Below, piece after piece: positions 1-7,669 of a stretch of 64,000 nt of DNA. The stretch spans positions 47,650 through 111,649 of the forward strand of contig NZ_JOEH01000029.1 in the NCBI RefSeq assembly GCF_000719095.1, in the 5' to 3' direction. Each line of letters opens with the position of its first letter. Position 1 is the stretch's first letter. The stretch comes from Streptacidiphilus jeojiense. GTDB taxonomy: Bacteria; Actinomycetota; Actinomycetes; Streptomycetales; Streptomycetaceae. The position numbers and the translations under genes were made by a program. The notes under the pieces are model-generated. The model made no database searches, was not told where the DNA came from, and saw only the letters and a program-made list of their open reading frames with translations.

Positions 1-333
1 AATCCAGTTCCTGAAACAGTCTCTCACCAAGGGTTCGGAGCGCAAGGTCCCTTGGATTGGTTTCACATTGAGCCAATTTCAGAACCCGCTCATATGGCGT
101 ACTTCTCAACCCCTGACCTGCAGATGTCTATTATTCTCCCCCTTCCCACGGTGCGGTGTCTTGACGGCCGCTGATGACGGCGATTCACTTCCCTTGGTCG
201 CGGCGATTCCGCCGCGAAATGCCAGCCGCACCTTCGGTTCTTCACAGCCGAGTCCCGCTGAGCACCGGCCGATCGGCACGCCGTTCTTCGCACTTTCTCT
301 GCTTCTTTTCTCTTCTTCCTCCGAGGAGCACCC
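1..333. other. Left-edge non-coding stretch
   Basis: No convincing gene is visible in this stretch. Base composition is lower in GC than in the genes that follow, with TTGG/CCAA-rich sequence around positions 50-95. The last bases carry a GAGGAG ribosome binding site for the next gene, so this is probably the leader and promoter region of the Tat-protein/DUF4331 pair. No clear promoter hexamers could be fixed. Confidence 0.4.
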
Positions 334-663
334 ATGCCCGTCGACACACCCATGCCCACCTCCGACTCCGAGTCGGGCCTCTCCCGGCGCGGTCTGATCA
401 GGAACGCGGCAGCAGCGGGCGCCACCGGCCTGGCCGCCGGCGTGCTGGTCAACGCCATGGCCGGTTCTGCACAGGCGCACGAGCCATCCCCCGGACAGGG
501 CCCGGAACAGGGCGCGGCAACGACCGTCGCGGATGCCTCCGCGCCCCTGATCGTCCATGTGCGCGACGCCCGCACCGGCGAGATCGACATCTTCCACGGC
601 GAGGAGCACCGCTCGGTCCAGGACCGGAAGTTGGCGGCCGCGCTGCTCCGCGCCGCCGACTGA
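334..663 (+). CDS. Small Tat-exported protein of unknown function
   Basis: A 109-residue protein with an N-terminal twin-arginine signal: SRRGLIRN at about residues 17-24, a hydrophobic Ala/Gly/Leu stretch, and an AQA-type cleavage site near residue 48. The mature part is only about 60 residues and has no cofactor or catalytic motif I recognise. It contains a beta-rich segment (LIVHVRDARTGEIDIFHG) followed by a basic helix. The start is supported by GAGGAG five bases upstream. A DUF4331 gene follows after about 55 bases on the same strand, so the two are probably co-transcribed. Tat export implies folding or cofactor loading before secretion. The molecular role is unknown. Confidence 0.75.
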   Translation: MPVDTPMPTSDSESGLSRRGLIRNAAAAGATGLAAGVLVNAMAGSAQAHEPSPGQGPEQGAATTVADASAPLIVHVRDARTGEIDIFHGEEHRSVQDRKLAAALLRAAD

Positions 664-718
664 GACAGCGCCCGCCCGCCCCTCCCGCAGCATCCGCCAC
701 CACCAGCGAGGAACCCTC

Positions 719-2110
719 ATGTCGTCCCACCGCGAAGCCCCCGAGATCTCCAAGGACCCGGTGGCGGACAGCACCGACGTCTACGCCTTCGTCAGCCCCG
801 ACGCCTGCGACACCGTCACTCTGATCGCCAACTACATCCCGCTGCAGGGTGCGGCGTCCGGGCCGAACTTCTTCGAGTTCGGCGACGACGTCCGCTACGA
901 GATCCACATCGACAACACCGGTGACGGCCGCCCCGACGTCACCTACCAGTTCCAGTTCACCACCCACCTGCGCAACCAGGACACCTTCCTCTACAACACC
1001 GGGCCCATCGCCTCACTGGACTCCCCCAACTGGAACCGGCACCAGACCTACACCCTGACCAGGGTCGAGGCCGGGGGCCGTACCACGGTGCTGGGCCGCA
1101 ACCTGGCCTGCCCGCCGTGCAACATCGGTCCGCTGTCCACCCCCGACTACCCATCCCTGGCCGCGGCGGCGGTGCACACCCTCGGCAGCCGCAAGGTCTT
1201 CGCCGGACAGCGCGCCGAAGGGTTCTACGTCGACCTCGGCTCGATCTTCGACCTGGGGAACCTGCGCCCGTTCCAGCAGTTGCACAACCAGTTCGGCCTG
1301 AACGCCTTCACCCAGCCCGCCCCGGGCGTGAACACCACCAACGAACTGAACGTGCACAGTCTGGCTCTGCAGGTCCCGATCGCCGACCTCACCCATCGCG
1401 GCTGGCACGGCAGCGACGTCGCCAACCCGGCCGCCACCATCGGCGTCTGGACGACTGCCAGTCGCCGCCAGGCCCGCGTGATCTCCCCGCGCAGCGGCCA
1501 CGACGTGGAGTCCGGTCCCTACGTGCAGGTCTCCCGACTCGGCAATCCGCTGTTCAACGAGGTCCTGGTGCCCATGGCCAAGAAGGACCTGTGGAACTCG
1601 CTCACCCCGGCCGACGACAAGCAGTTCGCCTCCTACGTCGCCAAGCCCGAGCTCGCCAACCTGCTGCCGGTGCTCTACCCCGGGGTCTTCCCCCAGCTGG
1701 ACACCCTCAACAAGTCCGGCAAGCCACGCGCCGATCTGCTCGCGATCCTGCTCACCGGTATCCCCAGCGGCGTGGTCCCCGGCTTCCAGAACTTCACCGG
1801 CGCCACCCAGGCCGACATGCTGCGCCTGAACGTCGCGGTGCCCCCGGCCACGCAGCCGAACATCCTGGGCCTGGTGGCCGGCGACGCCGCCGGGTTCCCC
1901 AACGGGCGCCGGGTCTTCGACGACGTGGTCACCGTCGAGCTGCGTGCCATCGCCGGGGTGACCGTACCGCTGGTCGACAAGACCTACACCCCGGACGGCG
2001 CCGCCGGGGCGGTCACCGACGGGCTGACCCCGGCGGACGTCAAGAACCCCTACCTGGACCACTTCCCGTACCTGGGCGTGCCCTACGACGGCTACCACAA
2101 CCCGTCCTGA
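719..2110 (+). CDS. DUF4331 family protein
   Basis: A 463-residue protein recognisable as DUF4331 by its N-terminus (SSHREAPEISKDPVADSTDVYAF), the FFEFGDDVRYEIHIDN region and the conserved C-terminal end LDHFPYLGVPYDGYHNP. The family is widespread in bacteria but has no established biochemical function. The start used here gives the typical DUF4331 N-terminus; the frame stays open upstream, but those residues do not fit the family. No signal peptide is visible, unlike the neighbouring Tat protein. A long GC-rich hairpin follows the stop codon, marking the probable end of the two-gene transcript. Confidence 0.85.
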   Translation: MSSHREAPEISKDPVADSTDVYAFVSPDACDTVTLIANYIPLQGAASGPNFFEFGDDVRYEIHIDNTGDGRPDVTYQFQFTTHLRNQDTFLYNTGPIASLDSPNWNRHQTYTLTRVEAGGRTTVLGRNLACPPCNIGPLSTPDYPSLAAAAVHTLGSRKVFAGQRAEGFYVDLGSIFDLGNLRPFQQLHNQFGLNAFTQPAPGVNTTNELNVHSLALQVPIADLTHRGWHGSDVANPAATIGVWTTASRRQARVISPRSGHDVESGPYVQVSRLGNPLFNEVLVPMAKKDLWNSLTPADDKQFASYVAKPELANLLPVLYPGVFPQLDTLNKSGKPRADLLAILLTGIPSGVVPGFQNFTGATQADMLRLNVAVPPATQPNILGLVAGDAAGFPNGRRVFDDVVTVELRAIAGVTVPLVDKTYTPDGAAGAVTDGLTPADVKNPYLDHFPYLGVPYDGYHNPS

Positions 2111-2124
2111 GCCCTGTCCGGATG

Positions 2125-2160
2125 CCGAGCGGCCGGGCCGGCTCCGGCCCGGCCGCTCGG
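2125..2160 (+). terminator. GC-rich hairpin after the DUF4331 gene
   Basis: Two 17-base arms (CCGAGCGGCCGGGCCGG and its exact reverse complement) are separated by two bases, giving a near-perfect hairpin 15 bases after the DUF4331 stop codon. There is no T-tract, as is common for actinobacterial terminators. Its position between two same-strand genes suggests it ends the first transcript. Confidence 0.7.
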
Positions 2161-2169
2161 CCCGCGTCC

Positions 2170-2202
2170 CCTCCCTGCCCCCTCCCTGCCCCCTCCCTGC
2201 CA
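2170..2202. repeat. Three 11-base tandem repeats
   Basis: The unit CCTCCCTGCCC is repeated three times with an exact 11-base period between the terminator and the His-rich protein gene. It is purely pyrimidine-rich apart from one G per unit and has no recognised function; replication slippage is the likely origin. Confidence 0.6.
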
Positions 2203-2234
2203 CCCCTCCCCGCCGACGCCACCCGGAGGCCGAC

Positions 2235-2594
2235 ATGACCGCTGCACACACCCACGAGCACCCACACCCTCACCCACACGAGCACGCGCCACTGCCCGCC
2301 CCTTCCCGCGAAGGCAGCGTCGTCCTGGAGATCGGCGGCGACCTCGGCGCACTGATCATCCACACCGGCCCCGAGCAGGACGGCCTGGAGATCGAGGTCG
2401 GACCGGTGGACGACCCGTCGGGCCGCCGCACCCACGCCGCGGTGCGCCCGCGCCATCTCGCTGGACGTACCGTGTACTGCGCGGTGATCTCACCGCTGCG
2501 GTCCGGGGACTACACGGTCTGGCGGGACGAGGCGACGCCCGCCGGGACGGTACACGTCCCGCAGGCCGGAGTCGCGGAGCACCGCTGGGTCTGA
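2235..2594 (+). CDS. Small His-rich protein, annotated 'phospholipase' in some relatives
   Basis: A 119-residue cytoplasmic protein. Residues 5-17 alternate His with Thr, Glu and Pro (HTHEHPHPHPHEH), a likely metal-binding tail. The remainder (GSVVLEIGGDLGALIIHT through AGTVHVPQAGVAEHRWV) looks like a compact all-beta domain. Similar streptomycete proteins carry the name phospholipase, but no phospholipase motif is visible here and I would not infer that activity. GGAGG lies five bases before the ATG. The hydrolase gene follows after 37 bases. Metal binding is inferred only from the His pattern. Confidence 0.7.
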   Translation: MTAAHTHEHPHPHPHEHAPLPAPSREGSVVLEIGGDLGALIIHTGPEQDGLEIEVGPVDDPSGRRTHAAVRPRHLAGRTVYCAVISPLRSGDYTVWRDEATPAGTVHVPQAGVAEHRWV

Positions 2595-2631
2595 GCACCG
2601 GTACCGGACAGGTCGACCCCGGGGAGCGGCG

Positions 2632-3375
2632 ATGGCGGACACACGGCAGGCGGCGGAGCACGACGCGGTCCGCTGGCGCGGCGCGCCGGTGGAAGGGCAG
2701 CCGCAGGCAGCGGTGCTGCTGCTGCACGGCGGCCGGGCCGACGGGCTCCAGGCTCCCGGGGAGCGCAGCCCGGCAAGGCTGCGGATGCGTCCGTTCGTGA
2801 CGGCGGTGGAGCGGGCCGTGCGCCCGCATCCGGTGGCCGTCGGCGAGGTGGTCTACCGGGTGCGCGGTTGGAACGGGGAGCGCGCCGACGCGGCGGTGGA
2901 CGCTGTGGCGGCGCTGGATCAGGTGAAGGCCGAACTGGGTCCGGTCCCGGTCGTCCTGGTCGGGCATTCGATGGGCGGGCGCGCGGCGCTGTACGCGGCG
3001 GCCGAGCCGCAGGTCACCGGCGTGGTGGCGCTCGCGCCCTGGTGCGTACCCGGGGATCCCTGGCAGCAGTTCCAGGGCAAGTGCCTGGTCGTGCTGCACG
3101 ACGTCTCCGACAAGGTCACCGATCCCGCGGCCTCACGCGCCTTCGCGGCCGCGGCACGCGCCGCCGGTGCCCGGGCGTGCGAGTACCAGGTGCACGGCAG
3201 CGGCCACGGCATGCTGCGGCGGGCCGGGGACTGGCAGGCCGTCAGCACCCGGATGGTGCAGGGGATGCTGGGCCTGTGCCCGTTCCCCGAGCAGGTCGCG
3301 GCCGCGCTGGCCCTGCGAGGCGAGGCCCCCGGCGGCCTGGACCTGCGGCTGCCGCACCGCCGGGAGCTCTCCTAG
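2632..3375 (+). CDS. Alpha/beta hydrolase
   Basis: A 247-residue alpha/beta-hydrolase-fold protein. The nucleophile elbow GHSMGG sits near residue 108. An acidic loop (HDVSDKVTDP, about 157-166) and a late His in HGSGHGML (about 188-195) complete a plausible Ser-Asp-His triad. The N-terminal strand LLLHGGRADG provides the oxyanion-hole HGG motif. There is no signal peptide, so it acts in the cytoplasm. The start has GGGGAG five bases upstream. It lies downstream of the His-rich protein on the same strand and converges with the photolyase operon ten bases away. The substrate cannot be told; esterase or lipase-like are the safest descriptions. Confidence 0.85.
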   Translation: MADTRQAAEHDAVRWRGAPVEGQPQAAVLLLHGGRADGLQAPGERSPARLRMRPFVTAVERAVRPHPVAVGEVVYRVRGWNGERADAAVDAVAALDQVKAELGPVPVVLVGHSMGGRAALYAAAEPQVTGVVALAPWCVPGDPWQQFQGKCLVVLHDVSDKVTDPAASRAFAAAARAAGARACEYQVHGSGHGMLRRAGDWQAVSTRMVQGMLGLCPFPEQVAAALALRGEAPGGLDLRLPHRRELS

Positions 3376-3385
3376 CTCGAGCGTT

Positions 3386-4750
3386 CTAAAGGCTCCTGGC
3401 CTGCCGGAACCGGGACAGTGACGCGTCCAGGGCGACGATCGGCTCGGGGTAGTCCAGCCTGGCCCGGGTCGGTGCGGGGAGCAGCCAGGGGCGGTGCACG
3501 GCCGCTCCGGGCACACTCGCCAGCTCCGGGACCCAGCGCCGGACGTAGCCGCCGTCCGGGTCGTAGCGCTGTGCCTGGCGCAGCGGGTTCAGTACCCGGT
3601 TGGGGCGGGTGTCGGTGCCGGTGCCGGCCACCCACTGCCAGTTGAGCTGGTTGTTGGCCACGTCGGCGTCGACCAGGTGGTGGGCGAAGTGGGCCGCGCC
3701 GGCGCGCCAGTCCAGGTAGAGGGTCTTGGTGAGGAAACTCGCGGTGATCATCCTGGCCCGGTTGTGCATCCACCCCTCGTGCAGCAGCTGCCGCATTCCC
3801 GCGTCGACCAGCGGATATCCGGTGCGGCCTGCACACCAGGCGGCCAGGTCGGCGGCGTCGGTGCGCCAGCGGTCGCCGCGCGGGCGGTAGTCGTGGGTGG
3901 CCGCGTCGGGTCTGGCCGCGAGCAGTTGGTGGTGGAAGTCGCGCCAGGCGAGCTGGCGCAGGAACGCCTCGGCGCCCGGTGTCCCGGTGGCGCCTACGGC
4001 GTGGGCGACCTCGGTGGCGGACAGGCAGCCGAAGTGGAGGTAGGGCGACAGGCGTGAGGTGGCGTCACCGGGCAGGTCGTCGTGGAGTTGGTCGTACCGC
4101 GCCGAGCAGGAGTCCAGCCACTTCCAGAGTCGGCGTCGGCCGTTGCCCTCTCCGCCCAGGGGCAGGCCCGGTGCGACGCCGTCCTCGGTCAGCAGCCCGA
4201 CGACCTGATCCAGCGACAGGCCCGTCACCCCGTCGGGCAGATGCAGCGTGCCCGGGGCGGGCAGCGGTTCGCGGCGCGGGACCAGGGCCCACTGGCGGTG
4301 GTAGGCGCCGAAGACGGCGTAGTGGTCGCGGCCGAAGGGCAGCACCGCGCCCGGCGCCACGATGGTGGCCACGGTCTCGTGGACCACCAGACGGTCGCCG
4401 AGGGCCTTGCGCAGCTGTGCCTCCCGGCGCTGGGCGAAGGCGCTGGCGTCCGCGGCGACGTGGACCCGGGCCGCGCCGACCGCTTCGGCGAGCCGTGCGG
4501 TCTCGGTGGCGGTGTCGCCCCGCAGCACGATCAGCCGGCTGCCGAGCTTGCGCAGCGACCGGTCCACATCCACCAGGCAGTCGGCCAGGAAGGCGGAGCG
4601 GTTGGGTGGGGCGAGGCCGGCTCCGTGGACGGCGTCGTCGAGGACGAACAGCGGCACCGTCCCTCGGTGGGCCGCGGCGGCGTGCAGCACGGGACTGTCG
4701 TGCATGCGCAGGTCGCAGGTGAGCAGGGCGATGGAGACGCCGTCGTGCAC
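3386..4750 (-). CDS. phr: Deoxyribodipyrimidine photolyase (class I CPD photolyase)
   Basis: A 454-residue flavoenzyme that uses blue light to split UV-induced cyclobutane pyrimidine dimers. The N-terminal antenna-binding domain (about residues 5-150) begins LLTCDLRMHDSPVLHAA. The C-terminal FAD domain (about 195-450) carries SRLSPYLHFGCLS, the LAWRDFHHQLL segment, NRARMITASFLTK and the family signature NNQLNWQWVAGTGTDTRPNR. The GTG start shares its first base with the TAG stop of the DUF1295 gene, so it is the last gene of a five-gene operon. Pairing with lipid-modifying genes matches light and singlet-oxygen stress operons in other bacteria. The antenna chromophore cannot be told from the sequence; a cryptochrome role is less likely. 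Confidence 0.92.
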   Translation of the reverse strand: MHDGVSIALLTCDLRMHDSPVLHAAAAHRGTVPLFVLDDAVHGAGLAPPNRSAFLADCLVDVDRSLRKLGSRLIVLRGDTATETARLAEAVGAARVHVAADASAFAQRREAQLRKALGDRLVVHETVATIVAPGAVLPFGRDHYAVFGAYHRQWALVPRREPLPAPGTLHLPDGVTGLSLDQVVGLLTEDGVAPGLPLGGEGNGRRRLWKWLDSCSARYDQLHDDLPGDATSRLSPYLHFGCLSATEVAHAVGATGTPGAEAFLRQLAWRDFHHQLLAARPDAATHDYRPRGDRWRTDAADLAAWCAGRTGYPLVDAGMRQLLHEGWMHNRARMITASFLTKTLYLDWRAGAAHFAHHLVDADVANNQLNWQWVAGTGTDTRPNRVLNPLRQAQRYDPDGGYVRRWVPELASVPGAAVHRPWLLPAPTRARLDYPEPIVALDASLSRFRQARSL

Positions 4751-5580
4751 TAGCTGTCCTTCCGGTGGTGACCGCGCGCGCCTCTGGGCGGCAGCGGGAC
4801 GAAGCCGCTGGTTCGAGCGGCGTAGTCGGCATAGCCGGGCTTGGTGGACTGCAGCTGCCGTTCCAGCATGGGTTTGCCGCTGCCGTTGACCAACAGGTAG
4901 CTCATGACCAGGGGTGCGACCACGGTGGCCAGGCCGAGCGGCGTGTCGGCCGCGAGCAGGAACAGGCCCCACCAGACGCAGGCGTCGCCGAAGTAGTTGG
5001 GGTGGCGGGTGTAGCGCCACAGGCCGGTGTCCAGGACCTGGCCGCGGCGCACGGGGTCGGCCCGGAACCGGGTCAGTTGGTGGTCGCCGACCGCCTCGAA
5101 GCCGAGGCCGAGCGCCCACAGCGCGGTGCCGGCCCAGGCAGCCGGCCCGGGCGGGTGCGGCACGAACAGGGCGACCTGGACCGGCAGGGAGACCACCCAG
5201 ACCAGGGCTGCCTGCAGCAGGTAGACCATCCGCAGCGCGTACCAGGTGCGTCGCCCGGGCGCGGCCTTGGCGAGCAGCCGTTGGTAGCGCGGGTCCTCGG
5301 GGTGGCCCCGGCCGCGCTGCCAGATGTGCCCGGCCAGTCGCAGGCCCCAGATCAGGACCAGCACCAGTGTGAGCAGCCGTCGGCCGGGGTCGCCGTGTCC
5401 GGCGGACAGTGCGTATCCGGTCAGTGCGACCGCGCAGAACGCCAGTCCCCAGGCCACGTCCACCACCCTGTGCAGACCACGGCGCACCCCGACGGCGAAG
5501 GCCGCCAACAGCACCGCGAGCGCCGCTGCGAGGCAGGCCACCGTGGAGACCAGCAGGGCTCCGCCGTCGATCCCGTTCAC
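4750..5580 (-). CDS. DUF1295 membrane protein (steroid 5-alpha-reductase-like fold)
   Basis: A 276-residue protein with about six to seven membrane segments. The C-terminal half carries the reductase/isoprenylcysteine-methyltransferase-like signature LWRYTRHPNYFGDACVWWG (about residues 186-204) and a terminal PGYADYAARTSGFVP. Family members are linked to NADPH-dependent reduction of lipid-like substrates; no specific reaction is proven. The GTG start overlaps the upstream stop codon by four bases (GTGA) and the photolyase start overlaps its own stop, so translation is coupled. In this operon it probably works on the membrane fatty acid made by the CFA-like enzyme. Confidence 0.85.
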   Translation of the reverse strand: MNGIDGGALLVSTVACLAAALAVLLAAFAVGVRRGLHRVVDVAWGLAFCAVALTGYALSAGHGDPGRRLLTLVLVLIWGLRLAGHIWQRGRGHPEDPRYQRLLAKAAPGRRTWYALRMVYLLQAALVWVVSLPVQVALFVPHPPGPAAWAGTALWALGLGFEAVGDHQLTRFRADPVRRGQVLDTGLWRYTRHPNYFGDACVWWGLFLLAADTPLGLATVVAPLVMSYLLVNGSGKPMLERQLQSTKPGYADYAARTSGFVPLPPRGARGHHRKDS

Positions 5581-6908
5581 GACCGGTGCCCGCCGTCCGG
5601 GACGTCGCCCTCCCGGGTCAGCAGCAGTTGTTGGACATCCAGGTAGCCGCTGCGGAATCCGGCCTCGGAGTAGGCGAGGTAGAGGGTCCACATGCGTTGG
5701 AACACGCTGTCGAAGCCGAGGGCGGCGACCTCGTCGGCGCGGGCGGTGAAGCGCTCCCGCCACAGCCGCAGGGTTTCGGCGTAGTGGGCGCCGTAGCCGT
5801 GACGCTCGGTCAGACTCAAGCTGGTGTGCCGGGCCAGGGTGGTGCGCACCGCCTCCACCGAGGGCAGCAGGCCACCGGGGAAGATGTACTTCTGGATCCA
5901 GGTGAAGGTGCGCAGGCTGGCCAGCATCCGGTCGTGCGGCATGGTGATGGCCTGCAGGGCGATCCGGCCGCCGGGGGCGAGTACCCGGTCCAGGGTGGCG
6001 AAGTAGGCCGGCCAGTAGTCGCGGCCGACCGCCTCGACCATCTCCACGCTGAGCACGGCGTCGAACTGCCCGGTCGCTGAGCGGTAGTCGCACAGCCGTA
6101 CCTCGACCCGGTCGGCCTGGCCTGCGGCGGCGATCCGCTCTTCGGCCAGGCGCTGCTGCTCCTCTGACAGGGTGAGGGTGACCACCTCGGCGCCCCGCGC
6201 GGCCGCGCGCAGGGCGAGCTCGCCCCAGCCGGTGCCGATCTCCAGCACCCGGGTGCCGTGCCCGACCCCGGCCAGGTCCAGCAGACGGTCGATCTTCCGG
6301 TGCTGAGCGGGTGCCAGCAGGTCCCAGGAGGCCGCGGGCGTCCCGTCGGGGCCGGTCGCGAACAGTGCCGAGGAGTAGGTCAGGGTGGGATCGAGGAACA
6401 GCGCGAACAGTTCGTTGGACAGGTCGTAGTGCGCCTGGATGTTGCGCCGGGCGTTCTCCGGGGTGCCGAGCTGCTCGGCCGGACGGCGCGGGGTGAACCA
6501 GCGGCGCAGCCACTGCAGTCGCGGCGGTACCAGGGTCCCCGGGGAGGCGGCCAGTACGGTGAGCAGCGCGATCAGGTCCGGTGAGTCCCAGTCGCCGGCC
6601 TGGTAGGACTCGCCGAAGCCGATCAGCCCGCCGGCGCCGACCCGTTGGAAGAAGTCGCCGGGCGCCCGCAGCCGCAGTACCGGGGCGTCCGGGGGCGGTG
6701 GCGTCCGGTTGAGCAGTGCTCCTCCGGGCAGTTGGACCCGCAGGCCCAGACGGCGGGCGACGTGGCGCAGCAGCAGTTCGGCGGCGCGGGCCCGCAGCGG
6801 GGAGGCCGGGACGGTGGCGACGTCGGGCCAGCGCCGGGGATCCGCGCCCCGGTGGTCGCGCTGCTGGGGCGCGCTGCCGTGGCGCTGGGCCGTGGACGGC
6901 TGGGTCAT
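5577..6908 (-). CDS. Cyclopropane-fatty-acyl-phospholipid synthase-like SAM methyltransferase
   Basis: A 443-residue cytoplasmic enzyme of the CFA synthase family, which transfers a methylene or methyl group from S-adenosylmethionine to unsaturated acyl chains of membrane phospholipids. The SAM site is VLEIGTGWGELALRAA (about residue 218) followed by the SVEMVEAVG motif (about 285). Other family hallmarks are NARRNIQAHYDLSNELFALF and YIFPGGLLPS. It overlaps both neighbours by four bases. Two products are possible: cyclopropane fatty acids, or methylated/furan fatty acids, since CFA-like enzymes next to an amine-oxidase-like protein, DUF1295 and DUF1365 resemble furan-fatty-acid loci. The operon makes the second attractive, but sequence alone does not decide. 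Confidence 0.87.
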   Translation of the reverse strand: MTQPSTAQRHGSAPQQRDHRGADPRRWPDVATVPASPLRARAAELLLRHVARRLGLRVQLPGGALLNRTPPPPDAPVLRLRAPGDFFQRVGAGGLIGFGESYQAGDWDSPDLIALLTVLAASPGTLVPPRLQWLRRWFTPRRPAEQLGTPENARRNIQAHYDLSNELFALFLDPTLTYSSALFATGPDGTPAASWDLLAPAQHRKIDRLLDLAGVGHGTRVLEIGTGWGELALRAAARGAEVVTLTLSEEQQRLAEERIAAAGQADRVEVRLCDYRSATGQFDAVLSVEMVEAVGRDYWPAYFATLDRVLAPGGRIALQAITMPHDRMLASLRTFTWIQKYIFPGGLLPSVEAVRTTLARHTSLSLTERHGYGAHYAETLRLWRERFTARADEVAALGFDSVFQRMWTLYLAYSEAGFRSGYLDVQQLLLTREGDVPDGGHRS

Positions 6909-7669
6909 GGTGCGGTGACTCCTTGCTGGTGCGGGTGGTGCGGTCGGGGCTGGACGGGCAGCCCGCGCAGGTACATCCGGATGCCCTGAATCCGGATGTG
7001 GGCGGAGACCGCAAGGGTGGACAGCGGGTGGCGCAGGGCGGCGCGCAGCAGCGATGCGGGTGCGGCCGACTGCCGTCTACCCCGCACGGTGGCGGTGAAG
7101 GGGCGCCCGTTCGGGTGATCGAGGTGCATGGTCACCGTCAGCCGCTCGTCCGGCAGCGGGACCGCCATCCGGTAGCGGCCCTCGGTGCCGAAGAACGGGG
7201 AGACGTAGAACTCCTTGGGCACCTCGGCCCGGCCCTCGGCGTCGGGCCGCAGCAGGTAGCAGTGGCGTTCGCCGTAGGTGTTGCAGACCTCGGCGACGGT
7301 GCACACCGGCGTCCCGCTCCGGTCGTGGCACCAGTAGAGCGTGAGTGGATTGAACACATGGCCGAGGCTGCGGGCCTGAGTGAGCATCAGCACCCGCCCG
7401 CCGTCCAGGTCGGTCCCGTTGGCGGCCAGGTAGGCGTCGAGGTTGCCGCGCAGCGTGCCGCGGGGGTCGCCGAGGTGGTCCCGGGCCTCGAAGCGCGCCA
7501 GCGGGCGCAGCGGCCTCGGGATCCGCGGCAGCGCGTCGAGGTCGACCAGCCACAGGTAGGTGCTGTGGTGGAAGGACCGGCGCACCGGCACGCTGCGGAC
7601 ATGGGTGATCCGGCAGTCGTAGAGGGCGGCTCCCCAGGGGCTGTGCGAGCTGCCGCCGGGCCTGTTCAT
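6905..7669 (-). CDS. DUF1365 family protein
   Basis: A 254-residue protein identified by ALYDCRITHVRSVPVRRSFHHSTYLWLVDLD at its N-terminus and by the conserved LGHVFNPLTLYWCHD and EVCNTYGERHCYLL blocks. The family is of unknown biochemistry but nearly always sits between an amine-oxidase-like flavoprotein and a CFA-synthase-like gene, exactly as here. It overlaps both by ATGA, indicating coupled translation. A lipid-modification role is inferred from context only. There is no signal peptide and no clear membrane segment; a peripheral membrane position is possible. Confidence 0.87.
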   Translation of the reverse strand: MNRPGGSSHSPWGAALYDCRITHVRSVPVRRSFHHSTYLWLVDLDALPRIPRPLRPLARFEARDHLGDPRGTLRGNLDAYLAANGTDLDGGRVLMLTQARSLGHVFNPLTLYWCHDRSGTPVCTVAEVCNTYGERHCYLLRPDAEGRAEVPKEFYVSPFFGTEGRYRMAVPLPDERLTVTMHLDHPNGRPFTATVRGRRQSAAPASLLRAALRHPLSTLAVSAHIRIQGIRMYLRGLPVQPRPHHPHQQGVTAP

